From: Mannheimia varigena
Lineage (GTDB): Bacteria; Pseudomonadota; Gammaproteobacteria; Enterobacterales; Pasteurellaceae
Assembly (NCBI RefSeq): GCF_013377235.1
Contig: NZ_CP016226.1
Location: forward strand, 868,001-932,000
Direction of reading: 5' to 3'
DNA: 64,000 nucleotides
A program made the translations under genes and the position numbers. Below, one piece after another: positions 1 to 7,848 of this stretch; position 1 is the first letter of the stretch, and every line of letters begins with the position of its first letter. The notes beneath the pieces were generated by a model. It was given only the letters and a program-made list of their open reading frames with translations. It was not told the DNA's origin and searched no databases.

Positions 1-1637
1 ATCGCTAGCACTTGCGGCAACATTATGCGTAGAAACATTACAAGTGGGTAAACAGTAGCATAAGAAAGAGCCGCCGCTCCGTTGCCTTCTTTGATTTCGT
101 TAGCAAAAGCAAGAGCTGGAGGATCAGTCATTGAACCGGCGAGTAATCCACAAAGACTTAGGTAATTCATTTTAGCGTAAATTCTAGCAATCAATCCTGT
201 AATCATAAGTGGGAAGAAGGTGATGATTGCACCAAAGAGAATCCATTCCATCCCCTCACTGCTGAGTAACGTTTCAAGGAATCTCCCACCGGATTTTAAA
301 CCAACAACAGCAAGAAAGAGTACAATCCCAATTTCACGTAAGGCAAGGTTCGCACTCGGTGGCATAAACCAGTAGAGTTTACGAATGCTGCCAATTCTTG
401 CCAAAATGAGGGCAACCACAAGCGGTCCACCTGCTAAGCCCAGTTTTAATGCAACAGGGAAGCCAGGTAAATAAATTGGGACAGAACCAAGTAGCACCCC
501 TAATCCAATCCCGATAAAAATCGGCAACATTTGAACTTGTTGTAATTTGGATTGCGCATTACCGATAATCGTCATTACCATTTCAATATCAGCTTGGCGA
601 CCGACTAAATTCAACACATCACCAAATTGCAGTGTCATATCGCCTGTTGGGACTAACTCTACTCCGGCACGGTTGAGGCGTGAAATGACTACATCATATT
701 TGCCTTTCAGCATTAATTGGCGAATTTGTTTACCAAATACTTTTTCGTTGGTAACCACTGCTCGTTCGGAACGATAAATCGTACCTTTTGTAGAAACAGA
801 TACATCAACTTCTTCACCCAAAATAATCTGCATTTTACGTAAAGCTGTATCTTCTCCTACCAAGTGTAGGATATCACCTACTTGTAATACCGTATGTACT
901 CGAGGAATAGAAAGTTCATCTCCCCTTTTTAAACGAGAATAAGAGACTTCATGTAAATCAAAATCAGGAAGTTGATTAAGTGTTAGCCCATTTATGTTTG
1001 GATTAGTTAAACGTACATTTAAGCTACTAAGTTTATCTCTTCCTTGACTTTGAGAACGATTAAACTCATCTGCTTCTTTATCTATATTAATTTTTAAAAC
1101 AATACGAATTAACCACATTGCAAGCAAAATACCAATAATACCGAACGGATAAGCAATAGCATAGCTCATACCCATAATTTCAGTGATACTTTCACCACTA
1201 AGTTCAGCAAGCACTTGCTGCCCTGCCCCAAGAGAAGGCGTGTTAGTCACTGCCCCCGAGAAAATACCTAAAATCACAGGTAATGGAACATCGAACAATT
1301 TATGAATAAGAACAACAAGAACACCACTAAGTAATACAATTAAAACCGCAAATCCATTGAGCTTTAAACCTGAATGTTTAAGAGATGCAAAGAATCCTGG
1401 GCCGACTTGGATCCCTATTGAGTAAACAAACAGAATCAAACCGAATTCTTGAATAAAATGGAGAGTATGAGCATCAAGTTTAATACCAAATTGCGTCATA
1501 AAATGAGAAATGAATAATCCTCCAAATAACACCCCACCAATACCTAAACCAACACCTCTAATTTTGATATGACCAATCCATAACCCCAGCACTGCCACTA
1601 AAGATAATAAACTGACAGTCAGCGCAATCTCACTCAT
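1..1637 (-). CDS. YidE/YbjL-family (AspT-like) transporter, 3' end cut by window
   Basis: About 545 codons are readable from ATG at 1637 to the window edge. The family is about 550-560 residues, so only a few C-terminal residues are missing. The order is AspT-type membrane half, soluble part, second membrane half: N-terminal helices from MSEIALTVSLLSLVAVLG, a conserved GAVTNTPSLGA stretch, two RCK_C/TrkA_C-like modules in the middle (LHLVGEDTALRK; VLNLVGRQADIE), then more helices with GSMTDPPALAFAN and the terminal VYPLVMFLRIMLPQ. It is an inner-membrane protein of the aspartate:alanine exchanger superfamily. H. influenzae HI0035 and E. coli YidE belong here, and their substrate is unknown to me. 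It is transcribed away from the histidine-regulated permease. Confidence 0.9.
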   Translation of the reverse strand, partial: MSEIALTVSLLSLVAVLGLWIGHIKIRGVGLGIGGVLFGGLFISHFMTQFGIKLDAHTLHFIQEFGLILFVYSIGIQVGPGFFASLKHSGLKLNGFAVLIVLLSGVLVVLIHKLFDVPLPVILGIFSGAVTNTPSLGAGQQVLAELSGESITEIMGMSYAIAYPFGIIGILLAMWLIRIVLKINIDKEADEFNRSQSQGRDKLSSLNVRLTNPNINGLTLNQLPDFDLHEVSYSRLKRGDELSIPRVHTVLQVGDILHLVGEDTALRKMQIILGEEVDVSVSTKGTIYRSERAVVTNEKVFGKQIRQLMLKGKYDVVISRLNRAGVELVPTGDMTLQFGDVLNLVGRQADIEMVMTIIGNAQSKLQQVQMLPIFIGIGLGVLLGSVPIYLPGFPVALKLGLAGGPLVVALILARIGSIRKLYWFMPPSANLALREIGIVLFLAVVGLKSGGRFLETLLSSEGMEWILFGAIITFFPLMITGLIARIYAKMNYLSLCGLLAGSMTDPPALAFANEIKEGNGAAALSYATVYPLVMFLRIMLPQVLA

Positions 1638-1679
1638 TACAGCCTCTCTTAACACCAATACCTCAAAAATGGTATATGA

Positions 1680-1722
1680 ATTTTAGCAAATCTAAAAAAG
1701 TAAAAATGCGATCTATGTCACA
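1680..1722 (-). promoter_or_regulatory. Candidate CRP site and extended -10 for the YidE-type gene
   Basis: Read on the minus strand, TGTGA-N6-TCGCA (1722-1707) lies upstream of TGCTAAAAT, an extended -10 with its TAAAAT hexamer at 1685-1680. The implied start near 1674 puts the site centre at about -41, the class II activator position. One half-site is TCGCA (TGCGA on the plus strand), the change typical of Sxy-dependent CRP-S sites; the other half is canonical. Assignment to this gene is inferred from spacing. Confidence 0.45.
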
Positions 1723-1769
1723 AAAAATAAAACGCCAATCTGGCTAATACAAATAAATTAAAAAACCGT

Positions 1770-1798
1770 TTGCTTTTCACCTTTGGCTACGCTATATT
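1770..1798 (+). promoter_or_regulatory. Promoter of the histidine leader transcript
   Basis: TTGCTT (1770-1775) and TATATT (1793-1798) are separated by 17 bases. The predicted start near 1805 is about 20 bases before the leader ATG. Confidence 0.6.
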
Positions 1799-1825
1799 TC
1801 TAGCCATTCAATTTTGGAGAATATT

Positions 1826-1870
1826 ATGAACCTTATCAAACTTCACCATCATCGCCATTTCCCTGAATAA
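1826..1870 (+). CDS. Histidine leader peptide (hisL-like), 14 aa
   Basis: The open frame reads MNLIKLHHHRHFPE followed by TAA. Four of the 14 residues are His, clustered at positions 7-9 and 11. A Shine-Dalgarno sequence (TTGGAGAA) precedes the ATG by about 5 bases. It is followed by mutually exclusive RNA hairpins and a T-run terminator before a permease gene, the layout of a ribosome-stalling attenuator. Low charged tRNA-His should stall the ribosome on the His codons and allow read-through. Confidence 0.85.
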   Translation: MNLIKLHHHRHFPE

Positions 1871-1891
1871 TCTTTCGGGCGTTTTGGTATG

Positions 1892-1990
1892 CTTGGAAGA
1901 TAACTTCCGAGCAAGTGAAGCCGATAAGTGCATAAGCTAATATCACGATTTCAACCCCCTCGGAAGTCTTCTTTCGAGGGGGTCTTTTTT
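1892..1990 (+). promoter_or_regulatory. Histidine attenuator: pause hairpin, antiterminator, terminator
   Basis: Four strands can pair in alternative ways. Strand 1 (1892-1899) pairs with strand 2 (1904-1911) around an ATAA loop. Strand 2, extended to ACTTCCGAG at 1903-1911, is exactly complementary to CTCGGAAGT at 1959-1967 (antiterminator). Those bases also form the left arm of a 13-bp terminator stem, 1954-1966 with 1971-1983, loop TCTT, followed by a T-run at 1985-1990. Forming strand 2-3 pairs therefore prevents the terminator. Confidence 0.88.
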
Positions 1991-2042
1991 GTATCATCTT
2001 GAATATTTTTCATATTAACATTTAAAAATAGAGGTAAATACA

Positions 2043-3419
2043 ATGCTATCAAACGAAGTGTTTATATCGATTATTGTATTGTTAGTGTTGAGCTTACTGA
2101 GAATTAATGTAGTTATTGCATTAATTATCTCAGCACTGACTTGCGGATTAATTGGTAATTTAAGTATGGAAGGTGTCAGCTTTGCTGATGCTTTAGAAAA
2201 AACAATTAAAAATTTCACTGGTGGTTTAGGTGGCGGAGCAGAAACAGCAATGAACTACGCAGTTCTCGGTGCTTTTGCAGTAGCTCTCTCAAAATCAGGT
2301 GTAACCGATTTATTAGCCTACAAAGTGATTAAATCATTCGGACACAGCCCATCAGGTCGTTCCGTAACGTGGTTTAAATATATTGTGCTATTTGTGTTAG
2401 TTGCTTTTGCAATGTCTTCACAAAACTTAATTCCGATTCATATTGCCTTCATTCCAATATTAATTCCACCACTATTAAGCGTGATGAATAAATTAAAGAT
2501 TGACCGCCGAGCGGTTGCTTGTGCTTTAACATTTGGTTTAACTGCCACTTATATGTTAATTCCTGCAGGTTTCGGGCAAATTTTTATTGAGAGCATTTTA
2601 GTAAAAAACATTAATCAAGCAGGCGAGCAATTTCAATTAGTGGCAACTACTGCTGAGATGACAAAAGCAATGCTGATTCCTGTATCAGGTATGATCGCAG
2701 GATTACTTTTTGCATTCTTTGTATCATACCGTAAACCTCGCGTGTATGCGGAAAATACACCTGAGCCAACTGTTGATGATATTGAAACTCGTGTTGCAAG
2801 AGTTAAACCTTTCCATATTGGTATTAGTATTTTAGCAATTATCACAACCTGTTCCGTGCAATTAGCAACAAATTCGACCATTATCGGCGGTTTAGTCGGT
2901 TTAGTGATTTTTGCCTTAGGCGGCGTATTCAAATTAAAAGAAAGCAATGACGTTTTCCAAGCCGGTTTACGCTTAATGGCAATGATTGGTTTTGTAATGA
3001 TTGCAGCCTCGGGCTTTGCCGGCGTGGTAAATTCTACCGGTGGCGTACCTGCATTAGTGGAAAGCCTGCGTGATGTTATCTCATCAAAAGAGATGGCTGC
3101 ATTATTAATGCTCGTAGTTGGCTTATTCATCACAATGGGCATCGGCTCATCATTCTCAACTGTGCCGATAATAACCTCAATTTACGTGCCACTATGCGTT
3201 TCTTTTGGCTTCTCACCACTTGCCACAATGGCGATTGTAGGCGTAGCAGCTGCATTAGGCGATGCAGGTTCCCCGGCCTCTGACTCAACACTTGGTCCAA
3301 CATCAGGCTTGAATGCTGACGGCAAACACGACCACATTTGGGATTCTGTTGTGCCAACCTTTATCCACTTTAATATTCCATTATTAGTGTTCGGTTGGAT
3401 TGCAGCGATGACACTTTAA
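2043..3419 (+). CDS. NhaC-type permease, probable histidine transporter
   Basis: This 458-residue polytopic inner-membrane protein belongs to the Na+/H+ antiporter NhaC-like superfamily. It has about 11 hydrophobic segments, a glycine-rich GGLGGGAETAMNYAVLGAFAVAL region near residues 60-80, and a conserved C-terminal GDAGSPASDSTLGPTSGLNADG stretch near residue 405. The substrate is inferred from control: the gene sits directly behind a His-rich leader peptide and attenuator. H. influenzae HI0325 is, to my knowledge, the orthologue proposed as a histidine transporter on the same grounds; related proteins are annotated YuiF. The histidine assignment does not come from the protein sequence itself. 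Confidence 0.85.
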   Translation: MLSNEVFISIIVLLVLSLLRINVVIALIISALTCGLIGNLSMEGVSFADALEKTIKNFTGGLGGGAETAMNYAVLGAFAVALSKSGVTDLLAYKVIKSFGHSPSGRSVTWFKYIVLFVLVAFAMSSQNLIPIHIAFIPILIPPLLSVMNKLKIDRRAVACALTFGLTATYMLIPAGFGQIFIESILVKNINQAGEQFQLVATTAEMTKAMLIPVSGMIAGLLFAFFVSYRKPRVYAENTPEPTVDDIETRVARVKPFHIGISILAIITTCSVQLATNSTIIGGLVGLVIFALGGVFKLKESNDVFQAGLRLMAMIGFVMIAASGFAGVVNSTGGVPALVESLRDVISSKEMAALLMLVVGLFITMGIGSSFSTVPIITSIYVPLCVSFGFSPLATMAIVGVAAALGDAGSPASDSTLGPTSGLNADGKHDHIWDSVVPTFIHFNIPLLVFGWIAAMTL

Positions 3420-3448
3420 GTTATAATACGCAAAGTGTTAGCAAAATC

Positions 3449-3477
3449 AGACCGCTTGCAGAAATGGCAAGCGGTCT
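3449..3477 (+). terminator. Terminator after the histidine permease
   Basis: AGACCGCTTGC (3449-3459) pairs perfectly with GCAAGCGGTCT (3467-3477) over a 7-base loop, followed by ATTTTC and further T-rich sequence. The arms are one base off the uptake-signal core. Confidence 0.75.
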
Positions 3478-3514
3478 ATTTTCATCTATTTTTTGCAAAA
3501 TCTTAGGATACTCA

Positions 3515-4318
3515 ATGAAATTTATCTCTTTTAATATCAATGGCTTGCGTGCAAGACCTCATCAGCTTGAAGCAATTATCGAAAAACACCAACCCGATGT
3601 ATTGGGCTTACAAGAAATCAAAGTGTCTGATGAAGATTTCCCTTACGATTTAGTCAATCATTTGGGTTATCACGTTTTTCATCACGGGCAAAAAGGGCAT
3701 TATGGTGTTGCCTTATTAACGAAAAAAGAACCGCTTGCGGTACGTAAAGGTTTCCCAGCTGATATGCTAGATGCCCAAAAACGAATGATTATGGCAGATA
3801 TTGAAACTGATTTTGGCGTTTTAACTGTACTAAACGGCTATTTTCCGCAAGGCGAAAACCGTAGCCACGAAATTAAATTCCCGGCAAAACAGAAATTCTA
3901 TGCCGATTTGCAACACTACTTGGAAACTGAGTTAAAGCCGGAAAATCCAATCATCATTATGGGCGATATGAATATCAGCCCGACCGATTTAGACATCGGC
4001 ATTGGCGAGCCAAATCGCAAACGTTGGCTTCGTGATGGCAAATGTTCTTTCTTACCCGAAGAACGTGAATGGTTAGCACGTTTACATAACTACGGCTTAG
4101 TGGATACTTTCCGCATTGCTAACCCAGAAGTAAACGATAAATTCTCATGGTTTGATTATCGTTCTAAAGGCTTTGACGATAATCGTGGCTTGCGTATTGA
4201 TTTAATTCTCGCTTCAAAATCACTTGCCGAACGCTGTGTGGAAACAGGCATTGATTTAGAAATTCGAGCAATGGAAAAACCGTCTGATCACTCTCCTGTT
4301 TGGGCAACCTTCAAGTAA
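3515..4318 (+). CDS. xthA: Exodeoxyribonuclease III
   Basis: This 267-residue protein has the length of E. coli XthA (268). It removes nucleotides 3' to 5' from duplex DNA and cleaves at abasic sites in base-excision repair. The exonuclease-endonuclease-phosphatase fold is complete: FNINGLRARP at the N-terminus, the metal-binding Glu34 in LQEIKV, GDMNISP near 150, RIDLILAS near 227 and the catalytic SDHSP near 258. An upstream in-frame extension to 3395 runs through the preceding gene's terminator, so I place the start at MKFISFNING. It stands alone between two USS-type terminators. Confidence 0.96.
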   Translation: MKFISFNINGLRARPHQLEAIIEKHQPDVLGLQEIKVSDEDFPYDLVNHLGYHVFHHGQKGHYGVALLTKKEPLAVRKGFPADMLDAQKRMIMADIETDFGVLTVLNGYFPQGENRSHEIKFPAKQKFYADLQHYLETELKPENPIIIMGDMNISPTDLDIGIGEPNRKRWLRDGKCSFLPEEREWLARLHNYGLVDTFRIANPEVNDKFSWFDYRSKGFDDNRGLRIDLILASKSLAERCVETGIDLEIRAMEKPSDHSPVWATFK

Positions 4319-4342
4319 TTTACAAAAAATTTTACTTTTTTG

Positions 4343-4369
4343 ACCGCTTGTAAATCGATTACAAGCGGT
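4343..4369 (+). terminator. Terminator from an inverted pair of uptake signals (xthA)
   Basis: ACCGCTTGTAA (4343-4353) pairs with TTACAAGCGGT (4359-4369), loop 5, followed by TGTTTTTTC. Both arms contain the exact 9-base USS core. Confidence 0.8.
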
Positions 4370-4428
4370 TGTTTTTTCTTACTTTTTTGCATTTTTACAC
4401 TCTACTATATCCCTTTTCAAATTTGTGC

Positions 4429-4434
4429 TACAAT
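4429..4434 (+). promoter_or_regulatory. Extended -10 upstream of lptC
   Basis: TGCTACAAT (4426-4434) is an extended -10 element about 30 bases before the lptC ATG. No convincing -35 is visible at 17 bases. Confidence 0.45.
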
Positions 4435-4464
4435 TGCCCACTGTTTTTAGACTATTTTTAGATT

Positions 4465-5049
4465 ATGAATACACGTTTAACGCTTATTTTACTGCTGATT
4501 GTCGCATTGCTTGGCGGCTGGTATTACAGTTTGCAAGAAAAAGATAATTTAGGGTTGGATCAGCTCATAAAAAAAGAAGGACAACCCGAATATGTGGGGA
4601 GTAAAATGTCCACCACAGTTTATGATTTGAAAGGTAATCCACAATATTTCGCTCAGGCTACGGAAATCAAACGTTACGAATCCACCGAGCGAACCGAGTT
4701 TTTTAAACCTTTTATTGAGCTTTTTGCTAAAGAATCAACTCAAAAACAGTGGAAAGTGAGTGCTGATTACGCTGAAATTACCAAAGAAAAAATCTTAAAT
4801 TTAAAAGGTAATATAAAACTTGATGCGTTAGAACCTGCTTCACGTTTACAACAAATCACTACAGATACTTTAACGGTTGATTTAAACACGCAGGATATTT
4901 TTACCGAAAGTGCGGTCAAATCAATAGGTTCTGGTTTTACAACAACAGGGGTTGGCTTAAAAGGTAACTTAAAACAGCAAGTGGCAACCTTGCAAAAAGA
5001 CGTAAAATCTTATATTGAACCAACCATCATTAAAGAAACAAAAGAATAA
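4465..5049 (+). CDS. lptC: LPS export system protein LptC
   Basis: This 194-residue bitopic inner-membrane protein has a single N-terminal helix (residues 4-24, LTLILLLIVALLGGWYYSL) and a periplasmic beta-jellyroll typical of LptC. It accepts lipopolysaccharide from the LptB2FG transporter and passes it to LptA. Identity rests on size, topology and position: it is followed by lptA and lptB. It heads the cluster lptC-lptA-lptB-ptsN-rapZ, with a 24-base gap to lptA. The kdsC/kdsD genes that precede lptC in enterics are absent here; xthA lies upstream instead. Confidence 0.93.
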   Translation: MNTRLTLILLLIVALLGGWYYSLQEKDNLGLDQLIKKEGQPEYVGSKMSTTVYDLKGNPQYFAQATEIKRYESTERTEFFKPFIELFAKESTQKQWKVSADYAEITKEKILNLKGNIKLDALEPASRLQQITTDTLTVDLNTQDIFTESAVKSIGSGFTTTGVGLKGNLKQQVATLQKDVKSYIEPTIIKETKE

Positions 5050-5073
5050 TTTGCTTTTGAATAAGGAATAATA

Positions 5074-5580
5074 ATGAAATTAATGTTTAAATCTATTTTA
5101 GTAACAATATTACTAGGTAGCAGCTTTTCAGCTTATGCGTTAAAAGGAGATACCGATCAACCTATTAATATTGATTCAGGTAGCCAATCTTTAGATATGA
5201 CTAATAATATCGTTACTTTTAGCGATAATGTCGTGATTACGCAAGGTTCTATTAAAGTGACTGCGGCGAATGTAAAAATCACTCGTCAAGAAGGGAAAAA
5301 AGAGACGATTGATGCTACTGGCTCACCTGTTACTTTCCAACAAACATTGGATAATGGTAAGCCTGTAAATGGTAAAGGCAACAGTGTGCATTACGACTTA
5401 AACTCGGAATTTTTAACCTTAATCGGCAATGCTGAATTAAAACAGCAAGGTAGTTTTATTAAGGCAAGTAAAATCACCTATGACGTGAAAAAACAGCAAC
5501 TTAAAGCAACAAGTGGCGGTAAATCACGCGTGAAAACGGTATTAATTCCAAACGAACTTCAAAATAACAAGAAAAAATAG
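5074..5580 (+). CDS. lptA: Periplasmic LPS-bridge protein LptA
   Basis: This 168-residue protein has a cleavable signal peptide (predicted cut after AYA at residue 22), then an OstA/LptA jellyroll with ITRQEGKKETIDATGSPVTF and a Lys-rich C-terminus. LptA polymers bridge LptC to LptD and carry lipopolysaccharide across the periplasm. The start has a good ribosome site (AAGGAATAATA). It lies 24 bases after lptC and 9 bases before lptB, as expected for one transcript. Confidence 0.94.
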   Translation: MKLMFKSILVTILLGSSFSAYALKGDTDQPINIDSGSQSLDMTNNIVTFSDNVVITQGSIKVTAANVKITRQEGKKETIDATGSPVTFQQTLDNGKPVNGKGNSVHYDLNSEFLTLIGNAELKQQGSFIKASKITYDVKKQQLKATSGGKSRVKTVLIPNELQNNKKK

Positions 5581-5589
5581 GGTTAATCT

Positions 5590-6315
5590 ATGTCTGTACT
5601 TTATGCAGAACATTTAGCGAAAAGTTATAAACAACGCCAAGTTGTAAAAGATGTGAGCCTGAATGTAAAATCAGGCGAAATTGTTGGCTTGCTTGGCCCA
5701 AATGGTGCGGGAAAAACAACTACTTTCTATATGGTTGTTGGTTTGGTTCGCCATGATCACGGCACAATTCGTATTGATGATGAAGATATTAGCACCCTGC
5801 CAATGCACGACCGTGCCAAACAAGGTATTGGCTATCTACCGCAAGAAGCTTCTATTTTCCGCCGTTTAAGCGTATATGATAATTTAATGTCTGTATTACA
5901 AGTGCGTAAAGATATTAATAATGAACAACGTAAAGCTCGTGCTGAGGAACTTATTGCTGAATTTCACATTGAACATATTCGCAATAGCCTAGGACAATCG
6001 CTTTCAGGTGGTGAACGCCGCCGTGTAGAAATCGCCCGAGCCTTAGCGGCAAATCCAAAATTTATTTTGTTAGATGAACCCTTTGCAGGAGTTGACCCGA
6101 TTTCCGTGATTGATATTAAAAAAATCATCGTGAATTTAAAAGAACGTGGCTTAGGCGTGTTGATTACCGATCACAACGTGCGTGAAACCTTAGATGTTTG
6201 TGAACGTGCTTATATTGTAGGAAGTGGCGAGATGATTGCTAATGGAACACCACAGCAAGTGCTTGAAAACCCGGATGTAAAGCGTGTTTATCTTGGTGAT
6301 CAATTCAAACTTTAA
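5590..6315 (+). CDS. lptB: LPS export ABC transporter ATPase LptB
   Basis: This 241-residue cytoplasmic ATPase has Walker A GPNGAGKTT at residues 36-44, the signature LSGGERRR near 139, Walker B ILLDEPFAGVDP near 160 and the switch histidine in ITDHN near 196. FAGVDP and the RRVEIARAL context are typical of LptB. It powers lipopolysaccharide extraction with LptF and LptG, which are not in this window. In enterics rpoN and hpf follow lptB; here ptsN follows after 36 bases. Confidence 0.97.
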   Translation: MSVLYAEHLAKSYKQRQVVKDVSLNVKSGEIVGLLGPNGAGKTTTFYMVVGLVRHDHGTIRIDDEDISTLPMHDRAKQGIGYLPQEASIFRRLSVYDNLMSVLQVRKDINNEQRKARAEELIAEFHIEHIRNSLGQSLSGGERRRVEIARALAANPKFILLDEPFAGVDPISVIDIKKIIVNLKERGLGVLITDHNVRETLDVCERAYIVGSGEMIANGTPQQVLENPDVKRVYLGDQFKL

Positions 6316-6351
6316 CCCTTTTTAGGGGATTTCATCTTTAGATGAAAAATT

Positions 6352-6882
6352 ATGACAAAATTAACTGAATTTTTAAGCCCTGAAAACATCCAACAAGGTG
6401 TGCTGGTTTCAAGCAAAAAACGAGTATTGGAATTAATCGGGAAAGTGATTGCTAAATCAATTAATCAGGCTCATCCTCAACTATCAAACGAGGAGAATAG
6501 TAATATCTGTCCTGTTGAGTGCTTCTCTAATTTATTTAAGAGAGAAAAACTTGGCACTACAGGGTTGAATCAAGGAATAGCGCTTCCTCACGCAAAATTA
6601 CCAGCTTGTGAATCAATAGAGCTTGATAAACCTATTGCTGTTTTCTTACAATTAGAAGAGGCTATTGACTACGAGGCTCAGGATAATAAAGAAGTTGATT
6701 TAATCTATGCCATTATGTTCCCAGAAAACAGCTGTAAGCAATATAAAAATTGTTTGCCACAAATTGCTCAGCAGCTTACTGATAAATCATTACTAAAACA
6801 GCTCCGAGCAGCTAATTCTGTGGAAGATATTTGGCAAATTTTGATGTATGCCGACAACCATACAAAAAAAGATGAAGAATAA
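6352..6882 (+). CDS. ptsN: Nitrogen-type PTS EIIA protein
   Basis: This 176-residue PTS EIIA type-2 domain has the phosphoryl-accepting His80 in GIALPHAKL. E. coli PtsN has 163 residues; the extra length is mainly an insertion around residues 45-60 (HPQLSNEENSNICPVE). In other bacteria EIIA-Ntr is phosphorylated through EI-Ntr and NPr and regulates K+ transport and cell-wall enzymes. There is no rpoN beside it, and Pasteurellaceae generally lack sigma-54, so a non-nitrogen role is likely here. It is followed by rapZ after 13 bases. Confidence 0.93.
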   Translation: MTKLTEFLSPENIQQGVLVSSKKRVLELIGKVIAKSINQAHPQLSNEENSNICPVECFSNLFKREKLGTTGLNQGIALPHAKLPACESIELDKPIAVFLQLEEAIDYEAQDNKEVDLIYAIMFPENSCKQYKNCLPQIAQQLTDKSLLKQLRAANSVEDIWQILMYADNHTKKDEE

Positions 6883-6895
6883 TATTGAGGCGACT

Positions 6896-7762
6896 ATGGA
6901 ATTAATCATTATTAGCGGTCATTCTGGCGCTGGGAAATCAGTAGCATTAAGGGCATTAGAAGATGTAGGCTATTACTGTGTTGATAATATCCCTTTAGCG
7001 TTAATTCCAACATTCACTTACTATCTCACGCAGGAAAATCGTTCTGCAGTTATCAGCTTAGATATCCGCAATCTACCCAATAATCCAAATGCTATTGAGG
7101 ATCTTCTCTCTCAACTTGCGCCATTAAATAGCAAGCTGATTTTCCTAGATTGCGATCGAAATACTTTAATTCGCCGTTATAGTGATTCTCGCCGTATTCA
7201 CCCACTTTCAACACAAAACGCTCTATCATTAGAAAGAGCTATCGATCTTGAACAAAATTTACTAGATCCCCTCATTCAAAATGCGGATTATATTATTGAT
7301 ACCAGTAATTTATCTTCACACGAGTTAGCTGAGAACCTACGTCAGCTCTTACAAGGTTCAAGTGATAAAGAGCTAAAAATTATTTTTGAATCATTTGGCT
7401 TTAAATATGGCTTACCTGCCGATGCTGATTATGTATTTGATGTACGTTTCCTACCAAATCCACATTGGAACCCAGAATTACGCCCAATGACAGGTTTAGA
7501 ACAACCTGTCATTGAGTTTTTAGAACGCCAGACTGATGTGCATAATTTTATCTACCAAACACGCAACTACTTAGAAATGTGGCTACCAATGTTAGAGAAA
7601 AATAACCGTAGCTATCTCACTATTGCAATTGGCTGCACAGGAGGAAAACACCGCTCAGTCTTTATTGCTGAACAGTTAGCAAAATATTTTCAAGCAAAAG
7701 GCAAAAATATACAAATTCGTCATAAAAGCTTGGAAAAACACCATAAGAAATCGTCTAATTAG
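6896..7762 (+). CDS. rapZ: RNase adapter protein RapZ
   Basis: This 288-residue protein has a P-loop GHSGAGKS at residues 8-15, a Walker-B-like LIFLDCD near 80, FGFKYGLPADADYVFDVRFLPNP near 165-190, and the C-terminal CTGGKHRSVFIAEQLA. In E. coli RapZ binds GlmZ sRNA and directs RNase E to it, controlling glucosamine-6-phosphate synthase. I place the start at MELIIISGHSG rather than the upstream ATG at 6848, which overlaps ptsN. It is the last gene of the lpt-pts cluster. Confidence 0.94.
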   Translation: MELIIISGHSGAGKSVALRALEDVGYYCVDNIPLALIPTFTYYLTQENRSAVISLDIRNLPNNPNAIEDLLSQLAPLNSKLIFLDCDRNTLIRRYSDSRRIHPLSTQNALSLERAIDLEQNLLDPLIQNADYIIDTSNLSSHELAENLRQLLQGSSDKELKIIFESFGFKYGLPADADYVFDVRFLPNPHWNPELRPMTGLEQPVIEFLERQTDVHNFIYQTRNYLEMWLPMLEKNNRSYLTIAIGCTGGKHRSVFIAEQLAKYFQAKGKNIQIRHKSLEKHHKKSSN

Positions 7763-7767
7763 TTGGG

Positions 7768-7829
7768 TTACAAGCGGTTAAATTTCTTCCATAAATTGCA
7801 ATTTTTAGAGAAAATTTGCCCGCTTGTAA
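7768..7829 (+). terminator. Possible terminator from inverted USS arms after rapZ
   Basis: TTACAAGCGG (7768-7777) is complementary to CCGCTTGTAA (7820-7829). AAATTT-type inner sequences can extend the pairing. It is a long hairpin without a strong T-run. Confidence 0.4.
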
Positions 7830-7848
7830 AAATTCACAAAAATCAGTT

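Noticed and set aside
547..777. Plus-strand frame within the first gene
   Set aside because: It is antisense to the well-supported YidE-type gene, with no ribosome site.
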